A stretch of DNA of 64,000 nt from Allobogoriella deserti (GTDB taxonomy: Bacteria > Actinomycetota > Actinomycetes > Actinomycetales > Actinomycetaceae), in the NCBI RefSeq assembly GCF_042680605.1, contig NZ_JBHUEE010000007.1, positions 124,001 through 188,000 of the forward strand, read 5' to 3'. The position numbers were made by a program, and so were the translations under genes. Positions 25,524-34,036 of the stretch are shown piece by piece. The notes below the pieces were generated by a model. The model searched no databases. It was not told the DNA's origin and saw only the letters and a list, made by a program, of their open reading frames with translations. Each line of letters starts with the position of its first letter. Within the stretch, counting starts at the first letter, position 1.

Positions 25524-26528
25524 TCACTCGGTCGCCAACGCGGCGTCCGTCGTGAAGACCATTCCGAGCGCGATCTGACCGGAGGTCAGCGCGTCCTTGG
25601 TCAGCGGGCCACCGGCGTCCAACGAGACGAACTCGGAGAACGTCAGCCCGTACGTCTCCTCCAGGCCCGGTTGGCAGAACGCCCGGTCGGGGCACTCCGG
25701 CGGACCGCCGAGGCTCAGCTCCCCGCACGTGTCCGCGAGTTCGGACAGCGTGGAGACGCCGTGCTCGTCCGCGAACTCCTGCGTGACGGCGTATGCGTTC
25801 TGGTTCGCGGCCTCGGCCGGCTGACCGAACTCGAGGCCGACCTCCGCACCGAGGTCGCGCAGGTGGTCGGTGCTCTCCTCGAGATCCGGGCTCGCCACGG
25901 GGTCCGCACCGTCGCCATTGACCTTGACGTTGAGGAACTCGGCCAGGGTTCCGACGTACTCCGGCACGACCTCGATCTCGCCGGTCTCGAGGGCGGGCTC
26001 GTAGGTCTCCCGGTTGCCGATGGTGCGCACCTCGGGGTCATATCCGGCGTCCGTGAGGGCCAGGGCGTACAGCTCGGCGAGGGTGGCCGACTCGGAGAAG
26101 TTTGCGGCACCGATGACCACGCTTCCCGAGCCAGAGGTGTCACCGACCTCGATGCCCGCGTCCTCGTAGAACTGACTCGCCGCCTGGCCGGAGGCGTTCC
26201 GCTCGACGTCGACGGCCTGGTTGAGCTCGATCAGCGTGTTGGTGTCCAGCTCGGCCGAGACCGCATCGAGTGCGGCGATCAGCGGCTCCTCGGCGGCGTC
26301 GGCGTTGATCGCCGGGATGATGTTCTCGACGCTCTGCAGGTTCTCGTCGTCCTCGAGCACGACGATCTGCTCGCCGGCGATCGGCTCGCACGCCTCGCCG
26401 CCGGCGTTCTCGGCTCCTCCGCCTCCGGTCTCGTCACCGCCACCGCCACCGGCAGAGCCGGGTTCGCCGCACGCGGCGAGGGCGAGGACGGTGAGACCTC
26501 CGACGAGGGCGGTCACGGTTCGGCGCAT
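25524..26528 (-). CDS. Osmoprotectant (glycine betaine-type) ABC transporter substrate-binding lipoprotein, permuted
   Basis: 334-residue lipoprotein with lipobox LALAAC (Cys20), held outside the membrane. It is of the OpuAC/ProX quaternary-amine-binding family, but segment order is changed: residues ~55-125 (QIVVLEDDENLQSVENIIPA through ELNQAVDVERNASGQAASQF) match what is normally the C-terminal end, residues ~136-200 (VVIGAANFSESATLAELYA) match the usual mature N-terminus, and the protein ends in GMVFTTDAALATE, where normal members continue into the LEDD segment. This suggests circular permutation. ATG at 26528 has a GGGAGGGG site. It partners the permeases upstream on the same strand. Confidence 0.87.
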   Translation of the reverse strand: MRRTVTALVGGLTVLALAACGEPGSAGGGGGDETGGGGAENAGGEACEPIAGEQIVVLEDDENLQSVENIIPAINADAAEEPLIAALDAVSAELDTNTLIELNQAVDVERNASGQAASQFYEDAGIEVGDTSGSGSVVIGAANFSESATLAELYALALTDAGYDPEVRTIGNRETYEPALETGEIEVVPEYVGTLAEFLNVKVNGDGADPVASPDLEESTDHLRDLGAEVGLEFGQPAEAANQNAYAVTQEFADEHGVSTLSELADTCGELSLGGPPECPDRAFCQPGLEETYGLTFSEFVSLDAGGPLTKDALTSGQIALGMVFTTDAALATE

Positions 26529-26620
26529 GGGGTTCCCCTCCCGATGGTGGCCGGTCCCGTGGACCGTAGCGCGCTCCACCGACATGGACACAGGTGTTTG
26601 CCGCCGTCGGGTCTTCGCCT

Positions 26621-27307
26621 CTACCTGGCACCCGGCGCGACGGTGCGCACCACCTTCGGTGTCAGCAACCGTTGCAGGCCCGCGAGCACTGCCTCCAGAC
26701 CCAGCGCGAGCACCACGACCAGCAGCGCGCCGGCGAACGCCTGACCCCACCGCTGGGTGAAGATGCCGTTGGAGACGATGAGGCCGAGCCCACCTCCGCC
26801 GACGAGCGAGGCGAGCGAGATGGTCGCGACGATCTGGACCGCGGCGGTGCGCAACCCGGCACCGATGAGCGGCATCGCGAGCGGCAGCTCCACCTCTCGG
26901 AGCAGCCGGGCGCGGGACATGCCCATGCCGATGCCGGCGTCGCGCGCGGCCGGGTCGATCTCCCTCAGGCCCGTCCAGGTGTTGGACAGGATCGGCGGAA
27001 CCCCGAAGATCGCGACGGCGAAGATCGTGGGCGCCTGCCCGAGGCCGAGACCCGCCGTGAAGATGTACAGCAGCGCCAGAGTGGGCACGGCGCGGGTGAG
27101 GTTCGCCGTCGCCACGACCACGGAGCCGCCCCGGCCACTGCGCCCCAGCCAGAGTCCCAGCGGAAGCGCGACGACCGCGGCCAGGACGACGGCGAGGAAT
27201 GTCATCCACAGGTGATCACCGAGCAGGGCGAGGATGCCCCGCGTTCCCGTCCAGCTCAGCGGGTCGTTGAGGTAACGGAAGGCCTCCGCGAACGCGTTGC
27301 CGTTCAT
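26621..27307 (-). CDS. Osmoprotectant ABC transporter permease
   Basis: 228 residues, five to six helices with the binding-protein-dependent permease loop (EIDPAARDAGIGMGMSRARL, the EAA-type ATPase contact). Similar to OpuCB/OpuCD or ProW subunits importing glycine betaine, choline or carnitine. The ATG overlaps the previous permease gene by 4 bases. The binding protein follows 92 bases downstream. Confidence 0.9.
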   Translation of the reverse strand: MNGNAFAEAFRYLNDPLSWTGTRGILALLGDHLWMTFLAVVLAAVVALPLGLWLGRSGRGGSVVVATANLTRAVPTLALLYIFTAGLGLGQAPTIFAVAIFGVPPILSNTWTGLREIDPAARDAGIGMGMSRARLLREVELPLAMPLIGAGLRTAAVQIVATISLASLVGGGGLGLIVSNGIFTQRWGQAFAGALLVVVLALGLEAVLAGLQRLLTPKVVRTVAPGAR

Positions 27308-27951
27308 GGGCGCCGCCACCGGATCAGCAGGCGACCGACTGTCAGCAGCAGAAGATCCGCGACGAGCGCGATGGCCACGGTGAGCAGCGTGGCGGCGACG
27401 ATCTCCGCGCGGTAGGAGGAGCTGAAGCCGCGGAACATCGCCTGGCCGAGGCCGCCGTAGCCGACGACGACGCCGACGGTCACCAGCGCGATCGTGGTGA
27501 CCGTGGCGAGCCGGACGCCGGTGAGGATCGCCGGGAGCGCGAGGGGCAGCTCAACCGCGAGGAAGCGGCGGGCGGGTGAGTACCCCATCCCGCGAGCGGC
27601 GTCGACGACGTCTGGCGGCACCCCGCGCAGCCCCACCAGCGTGTTACGCACGAGGACGAGCATCGCGTACGCGACGAGCCCGATGAGGACGGTGGTGCGC
27701 CCGATCCCGGTGAACGGGGCGAGCAACCCGAACAGTCCGATCGAGGGGACGGTGTACAGCACGGCGGAGGTCCCCAGGACTGCGCCGGAGATCGCCTGAC
27801 TGCCGCGCGCGAGGAGTGCCAGTGGCACTGCCATGACCAGTGCGATGAGCACCGCCTGCACCGTCAGGCTCACATGCTGGGCGGCCAGGTCGGCGAGTCC
27901 GCGCCAGTTGTTCTCGAGGTAGTGCCACGAGAACCACGGGTTGTCGCTCAC
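27304..27951 (-). CDS. Osmoprotectant ABC transporter permease
   Basis: 215 residues, paralogous permease with the EAA-type loop GVPPDVVDAARGMGYSPARR. It forms the transmembrane pore with the next permease, as in OpuC-type systems with two different permeases. The GTG at 27951 follows TAGCGT by 7 bases, so the transcript is probably leaderless. First gene of the minus-strand transport operon. Confidence 0.9.
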   Translation of the reverse strand: MSDNPWFSWHYLENNWRGLADLAAQHVSLTVQAVLIALVMAVPLALLARGSQAISGAVLGTSAVLYTVPSIGLFGLLAPFTGIGRTTVLIGLVAYAMLVLVRNTLVGLRGVPPDVVDAARGMGYSPARRFLAVELPLALPAILTGVRLATVTTIALVTVGVVVGYGGLGQAMFRGFSSSYRAEIVAATLLTVAIALVADLLLLTVGRLLIRWRRP

Positions 27952-27958
27952 GGCGGCG

Positions 27959-27964
27959 ACGCTA
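27959..27964 (-). promoter_or_regulatory. -10 box of the osmoprotectant permease operon
   Basis: TAGCGT on the minus strand, 7 bases before the GTG at 27951. The same hexamer and spacing precede the transporter's ATPase gene at 29204, so the two transcripts may share a sigma factor. Confidence 0.55.
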
Positions 27965-27999
27965 CCGCCTCGACGCGCCCTGTTCTCAGGCGTCCCGGT

Positions 28000-28701
28000 T
28001 CACAGCGTGCCCGGGGTGCGCCCGACCATCGCCGAGCTGGTCCGCGTGAGGTGGGCCTGATCGGCGAACCCCGTCTGCGAAGCCGCCACCGCGATCGGAG
28101 CCCGCGGCAGCAGCAGGACGGCGTCGCACAGGCGGCGCCACCGGACGATCTCACCGAACGTGCAGCCGGTGTGGATGCGGATGAGCCGCCGGGCGTGCTG
28201 CCGGCTCACGCCGAGTCGCGAGGACAGTCTCTCGATCGTCGTCGCCGACGTGGTTTCCCGCAGCACGACGCCCAGAAAGCTCTCGTCCTCGGTCAGGACG
28301 TCGTTCGTCCCGGTCAGCAGGCCGCTCCCGTGGCCGGCGTCGAGCTCCTCGACCAGGTGCCGTGCCCGGCGCCTGCCGAGATCGACGACCCCGTCCGTGC
28401 TCTCGCCCCTGGCGTACCCGGGGTCGATGAGCGCCGCGGTGTAGGCGCCGCGAGCGACGGCGCTGTTGGCCAGGCCCGGCGGGACCAGGAGCGCCCATCC
28501 TTCCTCGGTGCCGTGCTCGACCATGACCTGCAGCGGGGCGTCGCGTCCGAGCATCAGCTTCCATGCCGGCATCGCGTGCACGCCGACGGCGCGGGCCGTC
28601 GGCTCGCTGAAGACAGTGATCCCGCCGACACGGGTCAGCGATCGACGCTCATCGCGTTCAAGACCCGGCTCCCGACGACGAGACAGTCTGCGGGCATGCA
28701 T
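28000..28701 (-). CDS. AraC family transcriptional regulator
   Basis: 233 residues: an N-terminal ligand domain and a C-terminal AraC double helix-turn-helix (~residues 150-230, with ERLSSRLGVSRQHARRLIRI and AVAASQTGFADQAHLTRTSS). The ATG at 28701 is preceded by GGAGG with 7-base spacing; it shares the hexamer ATGCAT with the divergent DoxX gene start. Likely regulates that neighbour or the transporter genes on either side; this is inference. Confidence 0.75.
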   Translation of the reverse strand: MHARRLSRRREPGLERDERRSLTRVGGITVFSEPTARAVGVHAMPAWKLMLGRDAPLQVMVEHGTEEGWALLVPPGLANSAVARGAYTAALIDPGYARGESTDGVVDLGRRRARHLVEELDAGHGSGLLTGTNDVLTEDESFLGVVLRETTSATTIERLSSRLGVSRQHARRLIRIHTGCTFGEIVRWRRLCDAVLLLPRAPIAVAASQTGFADQAHLTRTSSAMVGRTPGTL

Positions 28702-29061
28702 CTGATCGCCTCCGTCACCCTCGGCGGCTTCCTCATCCTGGCCAGCATTCTGCACGTCGCGGCGCCCGCGCGGATCCAGACGCTCGTGCCGCAGTGGTGG
28801 CCTGCGCCTCGCGCCACCGTGTACCTGTCGGGCCTGGTCGAGTTGCTCCTCGGCATCGGCTTGTTCTTCGACGCGACCCGGGTGACGGCGGGAGTGCTGA
28901 CGGCGGTCCTGTTCGCCGGCTATGTCGGCGTCCATGCCGACGACCTGCGCCACGTTCGGACGGCGAGCCGGTGGTTCGACTCACTCCCCGGGGTGCTGCT
29001 GCGGGTCCTCGCCAACGTCGCCTACGTCGGATGGGCGCTCTACGCCGGGCTGGGCGGCTGA
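28696..29061 (+). CDS. DoxX-like small membrane protein
   Basis: 121 residues, four helices: near 3-25 (SVTLGGFLILASILHVAAPA), 40-60, 65-85 and 100-118. The pattern and the HVAAPARI and YLSGLVELLLGIGLF segments fit DoxX/DUF4345-like membrane proteins. Function in this group is unclear. Its start codon lies in the same ATGCAT as the AraC start on the other strand, so each gene's promoter must lie inside the other's coding sequence. CAGTCT, 6 bases before the ATG, is a weak -10. Confidence 0.75.
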   Translation: MHLIASVTLGGFLILASILHVAAPARIQTLVPQWWPAPRATVYLSGLVELLLGIGLFFDATRVTAGVLTAVLFAGYVGVHADDLRHVRTASRWFDSLPGVLLRVLANVAYVGWALYAGLGG

Positions 29062-29136
29062 CGCGCGGCTCGGCAGCCGGGTCCGGGGATCAGCCGGTCG
29101 GCCCGGGCTGCGCCCCGAGGTCGTCGCAACGTATGG

Positions 29137-29152
29137 GCAACCGATCGGTTGC
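29137..29152. promoter_or_regulatory. 16-bp perfect palindrome upstream of osmoprotectant ATPase gene
   Basis: GCAACCGATCGGTTGC is fully self-complementary and lies 52 bases before the ATG at 29204, upstream of the -10 box. The form is typical of TetR-type operators; the cognate regulator is unknown. Confidence 0.55.
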
Positions 29153-29190
29153 GTCAATGGCGCGTCGCTGGACCGGCGCCACTCGGCCGG

Positions 29191-29196
29191 TAGCGT
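29191..29196 (+). promoter_or_regulatory. -10 box of the osmoprotectant ATPase gene
   Basis: TAGCGT, 7 bases before the ATG at 29204; leaderless pattern identical to that of the permease operon. Confidence 0.55.
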
Positions 29197-29203
29197 CAGC
29201 ACA

Positions 29204-30199
29204 ATGACCGGCGAGACGCCCAGCCGTGCCCACATCCGGTTCGACGGCGTGGGCAAGGAGTACCCGGACGGCACCGTGGCGGTCGGGAACCTGGACCTCG
29301 ACGTCGCCCAGCACGAGCTCCTGACGTTGGTGGGGCCGTCGGGGTCGGGCAAGTCCACGCTGCTGCGGATGGTCAACCGCCTGGTCGAACCGACCAGCGG
29401 GCGGATCCTCGTCGACGGCGAGGACATCGCCGATCTCGACGCCGTCCAGCTGCGCCGCGGCATCGGCTACGTCATCCAGGACGTGGGCCTGTTCCCCCAC
29501 CGGACCGTCGCCCAGAACATCGCGACGGTGCCGGGACTGCTCGGCTGGGACCGGCATCGCACCCGCGAACGGGTGGCTGAGCTGCTGACCCTGGTCCGAC
29601 TCGAGCCGGACGTGCACGGCCCGCGCTACCCGCACGAGCTCTCGGGCGGTCAGCGCCAACGGGTCGGCGTCGCCCGGGCGCTGGCGACGAACCCGTCCGT
29701 GATGTTGATGGACGAACCCTTCGGCGCCGTCGATCCGGAGGGACGCCGAGCCCTGCAGACCGAGTTCCGCCGGATCCACGACGATCTCGGCACCACCGTC
29801 CTCATGGTCACGCACGACATCGACGAGGCGGTCCTCCTCGGCGACCGGGTCGCGGTCTTCTCCCAGGGCGGGAAGCTCGAACAGCTCGCGACCCCGGCCC
29901 ACCTGCTAGCCCGGCCGGCGACGTCGTTCGTCGACGGCTTCATCGGGGAGGCCCGAGCGGTCAAGCTCCTCGCCGTCACAGAGCTGGAAGCGCAGGATCT
30001 CGACGGCGCAGCCGGTCCCGGCGACCCCCACCCGTCGGTCACCCTCGGCGCCACGTTGGAGACAGCACTGGGAGTGCTGGCCGCAGCCCCGGACGGCTCG
30101 GTGACGGTCACCGACGAGGCGGGAACCGCCGTCGGGAGGTTGACGCCGGCCGGTCTGCACACCGCGTTGCGCCGCGCCGTCACCGCCAACGGCGCGTAA
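29204..30199 (+). CDS. Osmoprotectant ABC transporter ATP-binding protein
   Basis: 331 residues, ProV/OpuCA-type ATPase: Walker A GPSGSGKST (~44-52), QDVGLFPHRTV Q-loop, signature LSGGQRQRVGVARAL, Walker B VMLMDEPFGAVDP, THDIDEAV switch. The last ~60 residues (VTLGATLETALGVLAAAPDG...) resemble one CBS repeat, which in this family senses ionic strength or c-di-AMP. It is the likely ATPase for the permeases and binding protein at 25524-27951, though on the opposite strand and separated by araC and doxX. Confidence 0.9.
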   Translation: MTGETPSRAHIRFDGVGKEYPDGTVAVGNLDLDVAQHELLTLVGPSGSGKSTLLRMVNRLVEPTSGRILVDGEDIADLDAVQLRRGIGYVIQDVGLFPHRTVAQNIATVPGLLGWDRHRTRERVAELLTLVRLEPDVHGPRYPHELSGGQRQRVGVARALATNPSVMLMDEPFGAVDPEGRRALQTEFRRIHDDLGTTVLMVTHDIDEAVLLGDRVAVFSQGGKLEQLATPAHLLARPATSFVDGFIGEARAVKLLAVTELEAQDLDGAAGPGDPHPSVTLGATLETALGVLAAAPDGSVTVTDEAGTAVGRLTPAGLHTALRRAVTANGA

Positions 30200-30202
30200 C
30201 CG

Positions 30203-31450
30203 TCAGCGGCGTAGCCGCGGCAGCCCGGCCGCCGCCTGTTCCAGCACGGGCATCGACTTCACGAACGTGAACCGTACCCACGAGCGCAGGGACCCGGCCG
30301 TGGCGGATCCGGGCGTGCAGAACGCGGTGATGGGGATGGCCACGACTCCGGCCCGCTCCGGCATCTGACGGCAGAGCTCGACGGCGTCGTCCCAGCCGAG
30401 CGGTGCCGCGTCCGCCACGAGGAAGTAGGTGCCCGCCGGGGTCAGCGGCGCGAATCCGACGTCGCGCAGCACCTCGGCGAGGACGTCACGCCGTCGGCGC
30501 AGTGAGGCCCGCAGGTCGGCGACGTAGGCACCGGTCCGGCCGTCGGTGTCCTCCAGCGCCCCGGCGATCGCGCGCTGCAGCGCGCCCGGGCCGACGTAGG
30601 TGAGGAACTGCTTGACCGTGCGGATCGCGGTGACCAGCTCGGCGGGGCCGTGCAGCCAGCCGACCTTCCACCCGGTGAAGCTGAGCGTCTTGCCCGAGGA
30701 CGAGATGGTCACCGTCCGCTCGGCCATGCCGGGCAGGGTGGCGATCGGCACGTGCAGGTTCTCGTGCTCACGCCCGTCTGGCCCGTAGGTGAGGTGCTCG
30801 TACACCTCGTCGGTGACGACCACGACGTCGTGCGCCACCGCCTGCTCCGCGAGCAGGGCGAGTTGCTCGCGGCCGAGGACCGTTCCGGTCGGGTTGTGCG
30901 GCGAGTTGAGCAGCAGGACGCGGGTGCGGTCGGTGAAGGCCGCCGCCACGTCCTCCGGATCGAGCCGGAACCCCTCGGTGGCGGGCCGCAACGGCAGGGT
31001 GCGGTGCGTCGCGCCGGTCAAGGCGATCGTGGCGGCGTAGGAGTCGTAGAACGGCTCGAGGGTCAGCACCTCATCACCGGGAGCCACCAGGGCGAGGATC
31101 GCCGAGGCGATCGCCTCGGTCGCGCCGACGGTGACCAGCACCTCGCGCTCCGGGTCGACCTCGAGGCCGTAGTGCCGGCGCTGGTGAGCGGCCACGGCAC
31201 TGCGAAGCTCCGGAACGCCGGGGCCGGGCGCGTACTGGTTCGGTCCCTCCCGCAGGTAGGCGGCGGCCGCCTCCCTGATGTGCTCGGGCCCGTCGACGTC
31301 GGGGAATCCCTGACCGAGGTTAGCGGCACCGGTGCGTGTGGCCAGCGCCGTCATCTCGGCGAAGATGGTCGAGGCGACGGCGCCGTCGGGTCTGAGCAGT
31401 CCGGCCGCGCGCGCGACATCGCGCCAACGAGGTTCAGGCATGCGGGCCAT
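30203..31450 (-). CDS. PLP-dependent class I/II aminotransferase
   Basis: About 415 residues of the fold-type I aminotransferase family. The PLP Lys lies in SSSGKTLSFTGWKVGW (~residue 254), with NSPHNPTG and VVTDEVYEHL, the pyridine-contacting Asp. Closest in feel to methionine/glutamine aminotransferases (YbdL/kynurenine aminotransferase) or actinobacterial DapC. Start at ATG 31450 or 31441. It overlaps the DUF2071 gene upstream and converges with the ATPase gene, 3 bases between stops. Confidence 0.85.
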   Translation of the reverse strand: MARMPEPRWRDVARAAGLLRPDGAVASTIFAEMTALATRTGAANLGQGFPDVDGPEHIREAAAAYLREGPNQYAPGPGVPELRSAVAAHQRRHYGLEVDPEREVLVTVGATEAIASAILALVAPGDEVLTLEPFYDSYAATIALTGATHRTLPLRPATEGFRLDPEDVAAAFTDRTRVLLLNSPHNPTGTVLGREQLALLAEQAVAHDVVVVTDEVYEHLTYGPDGREHENLHVPIATLPGMAERTVTISSSGKTLSFTGWKVGWLHGPAELVTAIRTVKQFLTYVGPGALQRAIAGALEDTDGRTGAYVADLRASLRRRRDVLAEVLRDVGFAPLTPAGTYFLVADAAPLGWDDAVELCRQMPERAGVVAIPITAFCTPGSATAGSLRSWVRFTFVKSMPVLEQAAAGLPRLRR

Positions 31451-32198
31451 TGTGCCTCGCCGTCGCGGGCCATTCGGACGAGCCGCCCTCGCCAGGTCCG
31501 CCCACCGGCCGGGGCCATCCGATCCGGGCCCGGACACCGGGCGAGTAGTGCGCGAGTGGCCGGTCCTGCACGGAGGGGAGTCCGTCCGCCCGCAGCAGGT
31601 CCGCGACGTCGGCACGGGCGTCGGCCCGGTACAACGGCCACGGAGGATGCTCGATGTCGATGCGCAGGAGATGGCCGAACCGCCGGACGTAGGCGGACCA
31701 ACGACCGGTGAGAAAGGTGGCGAGCGGGTCCAGGTCCTCCCGCTCACGGACCCGGATGCTCGCCTGCATCCGGCCGCGCCCATCGCGCCGTTCGGAGGTT
31801 ACCGCCAGGTACTCGGCGCGGACCCGCACCGCCGTCCGGGACCAGACGTAGCGCAACCCCACGGCGCGCAGCGCGACGACGACCGGCGACCGCGGGCACT
31901 CGAGCGAGAAGAACCACACCCCATCCCGACCGTCCGGTCCGATGACGTACGTGCGGACGTTGACCTCGTCGAAGTGCGAGACGTACGGCAACCGCGGAAG
32001 GAACGCCGGCCGTGCGTGCATCCGTAAAGGCGTCACGGTCAGCCACGCGGTTCCGTCCGCGGTGTGCGGGCAAAGACCCGGCGGCAGCAACGGCACAAGA
32101 TCGCGGGCCGGGATCGGCCAGTGTAGGAACACCACGTGCTCCCAGTGCTGGTGACTCACCGCAGCGCGCGCCGGCCTGTCCGCTTCCCGACCGACCAT
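31434..32198 (-). CDS. DUF2071 (YqjF-like) protein
   Basis: 254 residues with the YqjF pattern: HWPIPARDLVPLLPPGLCPH near the start, LTVTPLRMHARPA and NVRTYV, and VWFFSLEC in the middle. Function not established in the family (acetoacetate decarboxylase-like fold has been suggested). The ATG at 32198 follows GGAGG by about 6 bases. Its end overlaps the aminotransferase start, so both are one operon. Confidence 0.83.
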   Translation of the reverse strand: MVGREADRPARAAVSHQHWEHVVFLHWPIPARDLVPLLPPGLCPHTADGTAWLTVTPLRMHARPAFLPRLPYVSHFDEVNVRTYVIGPDGRDGVWFFSLECPRSPVVVALRAVGLRYVWSRTAVRVRAEYLAVTSERRDGRGRMQASIRVREREDLDPLATFLTGRWSAYVRRFGHLLRIDIEHPPWPLYRADARADVADLLRADGLPSVQDRPLAHYSPGVRARIGWPRPVGGPGEGGSSEWPATARHNGPHA

Positions 32199-32301
32199 GC
32201 GCCCTCCAGCGGTCCCGCCTGCCGGCTGCCAACGTCGAGCCCACCGTGGCACACCTCTCCCGGTGGCGCACGCACTCGGCAGCGATGACGCTTGCCCGGG
32301 C

Positions 32302-32337
32302 GTGAACGCGCGTTTACCCTGGTAAACATGCGTTCAC
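32302..32337. promoter_or_regulatory. 36-bp dyad operator containing the TetR start codon
   Basis: Two nested inverted repeats share one centre: GTGAACGC (32302-32309) with GCGTTCAC (32330-32337), and GTTTACC (32312-32318) with GGTAAAC (32321-32327). The TetR ATG (32328-32330) is inside it. TACCCT (32315-32320), 7 bases before the ATG, is a leaderless -10 inside the dyad, so binding would block RNA polymerase directly. Confidence 0.7.
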
Positions 32338-32993
32338 CAGGTGCCGCCGGACGCTCGACCAGGGCCCGGATCCTCGACGCGGCGATCCAGCGCTTCGGCC
32401 GCGACGGCTTCGACGCGAGCCTGCGCGCCATCGCCGCCGACGCTGGCGTGAGCGCAGCCGCGATCATCAAGCACTACGGCTCCAAGGAACAGCTGCACGA
32501 GGCCTGCGACGAGTACGTGCTCGGATTCATCCGCGACAACAAGCGCACATCCATGAACGCCGACGATCTCGGCGCAGCGTTCATGTCGCAGATGGCGCTG
32601 CTGGACGATTACCAGCCCATCTTCCTGTACGTGATGCGCAGTTACATGGCCGGGGGCGAGGTCGCCCGCCACCTCATCGAGCACATGGTCACCGACGCCG
32701 TGGACTACGTCCGCGAGGCCGTCGAACGCGGAAAGCTCGTGCCCAGTCGCGACGAAGAGGCCCGGGTTCGATACCTCGTCGGCGCTTCCGTCGGCGGAAT
32801 GCTCATGGCGGTCATGCGCGAAGATCGCGACCTCCCGGAACTCGACCGGGACTTCTGGCGCCGCACCATGCATGGGATGGCGCTGCCGGCCCTCGAGATC
32901 TTCACCGAGGGCTTCCTCACCGATCGCGCCATGCTCGACGAATATCTGCTCTACATCGGTGACCCGCCCCAGTCCGAGGAGCGCTCGGCCTGA
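32328..32993 (+). CDS. TetR family transcriptional regulator
   Basis: 221 residues: TetR HTH at ~12-58 (RILDAAIQRFGRDGFDASLR, then AGVSAAAIIKHYGSKEQLH) and a C-terminal domain of TetR_C type. The ATG at 32328 sits in its probable own operator, implying autoregulation. It precedes the ABC exporter pair by 101 bases on the same strand and probably represses it too. Ligand unknown. Confidence 0.9.
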   Translation: MRSPGAAGRSTRARILDAAIQRFGRDGFDASLRAIAADAGVSAAAIIKHYGSKEQLHEACDEYVLGFIRDNKRTSMNADDLGAAFMSQMALLDDYQPIFLYVMRSYMAGGEVARHLIEHMVTDAVDYVREAVERGKLVPSRDEEARVRYLVGASVGGMLMAVMREDRDLPELDRDFWRRTMHGMALPALEIFTEGFLTDRAMLDEYLLYIGDPPQSEERSA

Positions 32994-33094
32994 CGGTGCC
33001 GTGACTGCATGTCACGCCACGTCCCGCCGGCGCAGCCGCAACCGTCTGCGGCCCGTCAACTCTCCACAGAACCTCCTACGCCGGAAGGTAGGAC

Positions 33095-34036
33095 ATGACC
33101 ACCACGACTTCTGCGGGCACGCGTACCCGCACCACAACACCCGTGATCGACATCGCGGACGTCACCAAGCGCTACGGGGCCGTCAAGGCGCTCAACGGAC
33201 TGACCCTGCAGGTCGAGCCGGGCGAGGTGCACGGCTTCCTCGGCCCGAACGGGGCCGGAAAGTCCACCACGATCCGCATCCTCCTCGGGATCCTCCGGTC
33301 CGACAGCGGCCGGGTCCGCATGCTCGGCGGCGATCCCTGGAGCGACGCCGTCGCGCTGCACCGGCGCCTCGCCTACGTGCCCGGCGACGTCGAGCTGTGG
33401 CCGAACCTCACCGGCGGCGAGGCGATCGACGTGTTCGCACGCCTGCGCGGCGGCATCGACAGCCGCAAGCGGGACGAGCTGTGCGAACGGTTCGACCTCG
33501 ACCCGAGCAAGAAGGGGCGGACGTACTCCAAGGGCAACCGGCAGAAGGTCGCTCTCATCTCCGCGCTCGCCTCCGACGCCGAACTGCTCCTGCTGGACGA
33601 GCCCACCGCCGGCCTGGACCCACTCATGGAGGCCGTCTTCCAGGCGTGCATCCGCGAGGCCAAGGAGGCCGGCCGCACTGTGCTGCTCTCCAGCCACATC
33701 CTGGCCCAGGTCGAGGTCCTGGCGGACCGGATCTCGATCATCCGGCAGGGCGCCATCGTCGAGTCCGGATCGCTGACCGAACTGCGGCACCTGACCCGCA
33801 CCACCGTCACGGCCGAGACCGACCAGGCAGTCGACGGGCTCGCCGACATGACCGGCGTGCACAACCTCACCCAGGAGGGCGAGCGGATCCACCTCGACGT
33901 GGACGGCGCCGAACTCGACCCCGTCATGCGCGCACTGGCCGCACGGGGCATCCGCTCCATCACCGCGACGCCGCCGACGCTCGAGCAGCTCCTCCTGCGG
34001 CATTACGGCGACGAGCTTTCCGGGAGCACCGCATGA
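33095..34036 (+). CDS. ABC exporter ATP-binding protein (tetronasin-resistance-like)
   Basis: 313 residues: Walker A GPNGAGKST (~50-58), Q-loop around YVPGDVELWPNL, an unusual signature YSKGNRQKV in place of LSGGQ, Walker B LLLLDEPTAGLDP, and switch His in SSHILAQVE. The SKGN signature and the PGDV Q-loop are shared by a known actinobacterial exporter subgroup. Start has GGAAGG/AGGA upstream. It overlaps the permease gene by 4 bases. Confidence 0.9.
   Translation: MTTTTSAGTRTRTTTPVIDIADVTKRYGAVKALNGLTLQVEPGEVHGFLGPNGAGKSTTIRILLGILRSDSGRVRMLGGDPWSDAVALHRRLAYVPGDVELWPNLTGGEAIDVFARLRGGIDSRKRDELCERFDLDPSKKGRTYSKGNRQKVALISALASDAELLLLDEPTAGLDPLMEAVFQACIREAKEAGRTVLLSSHILAQVEVLADRISIIRQGAIVESGSLTELRHLTRTTVTAETDQAVDGLADMTGVHNLTQEGERIHLDVDGAELDPVMRALAARGIRSITATPPTLEQLLLRHYGDELSGSTA

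Noticed and set aside
30650..31711. Plus-strand open frame opposite the aminotransferase
   Set aside because: No domain; the minus frame keeps the PLP-Lys motif and family sequence.
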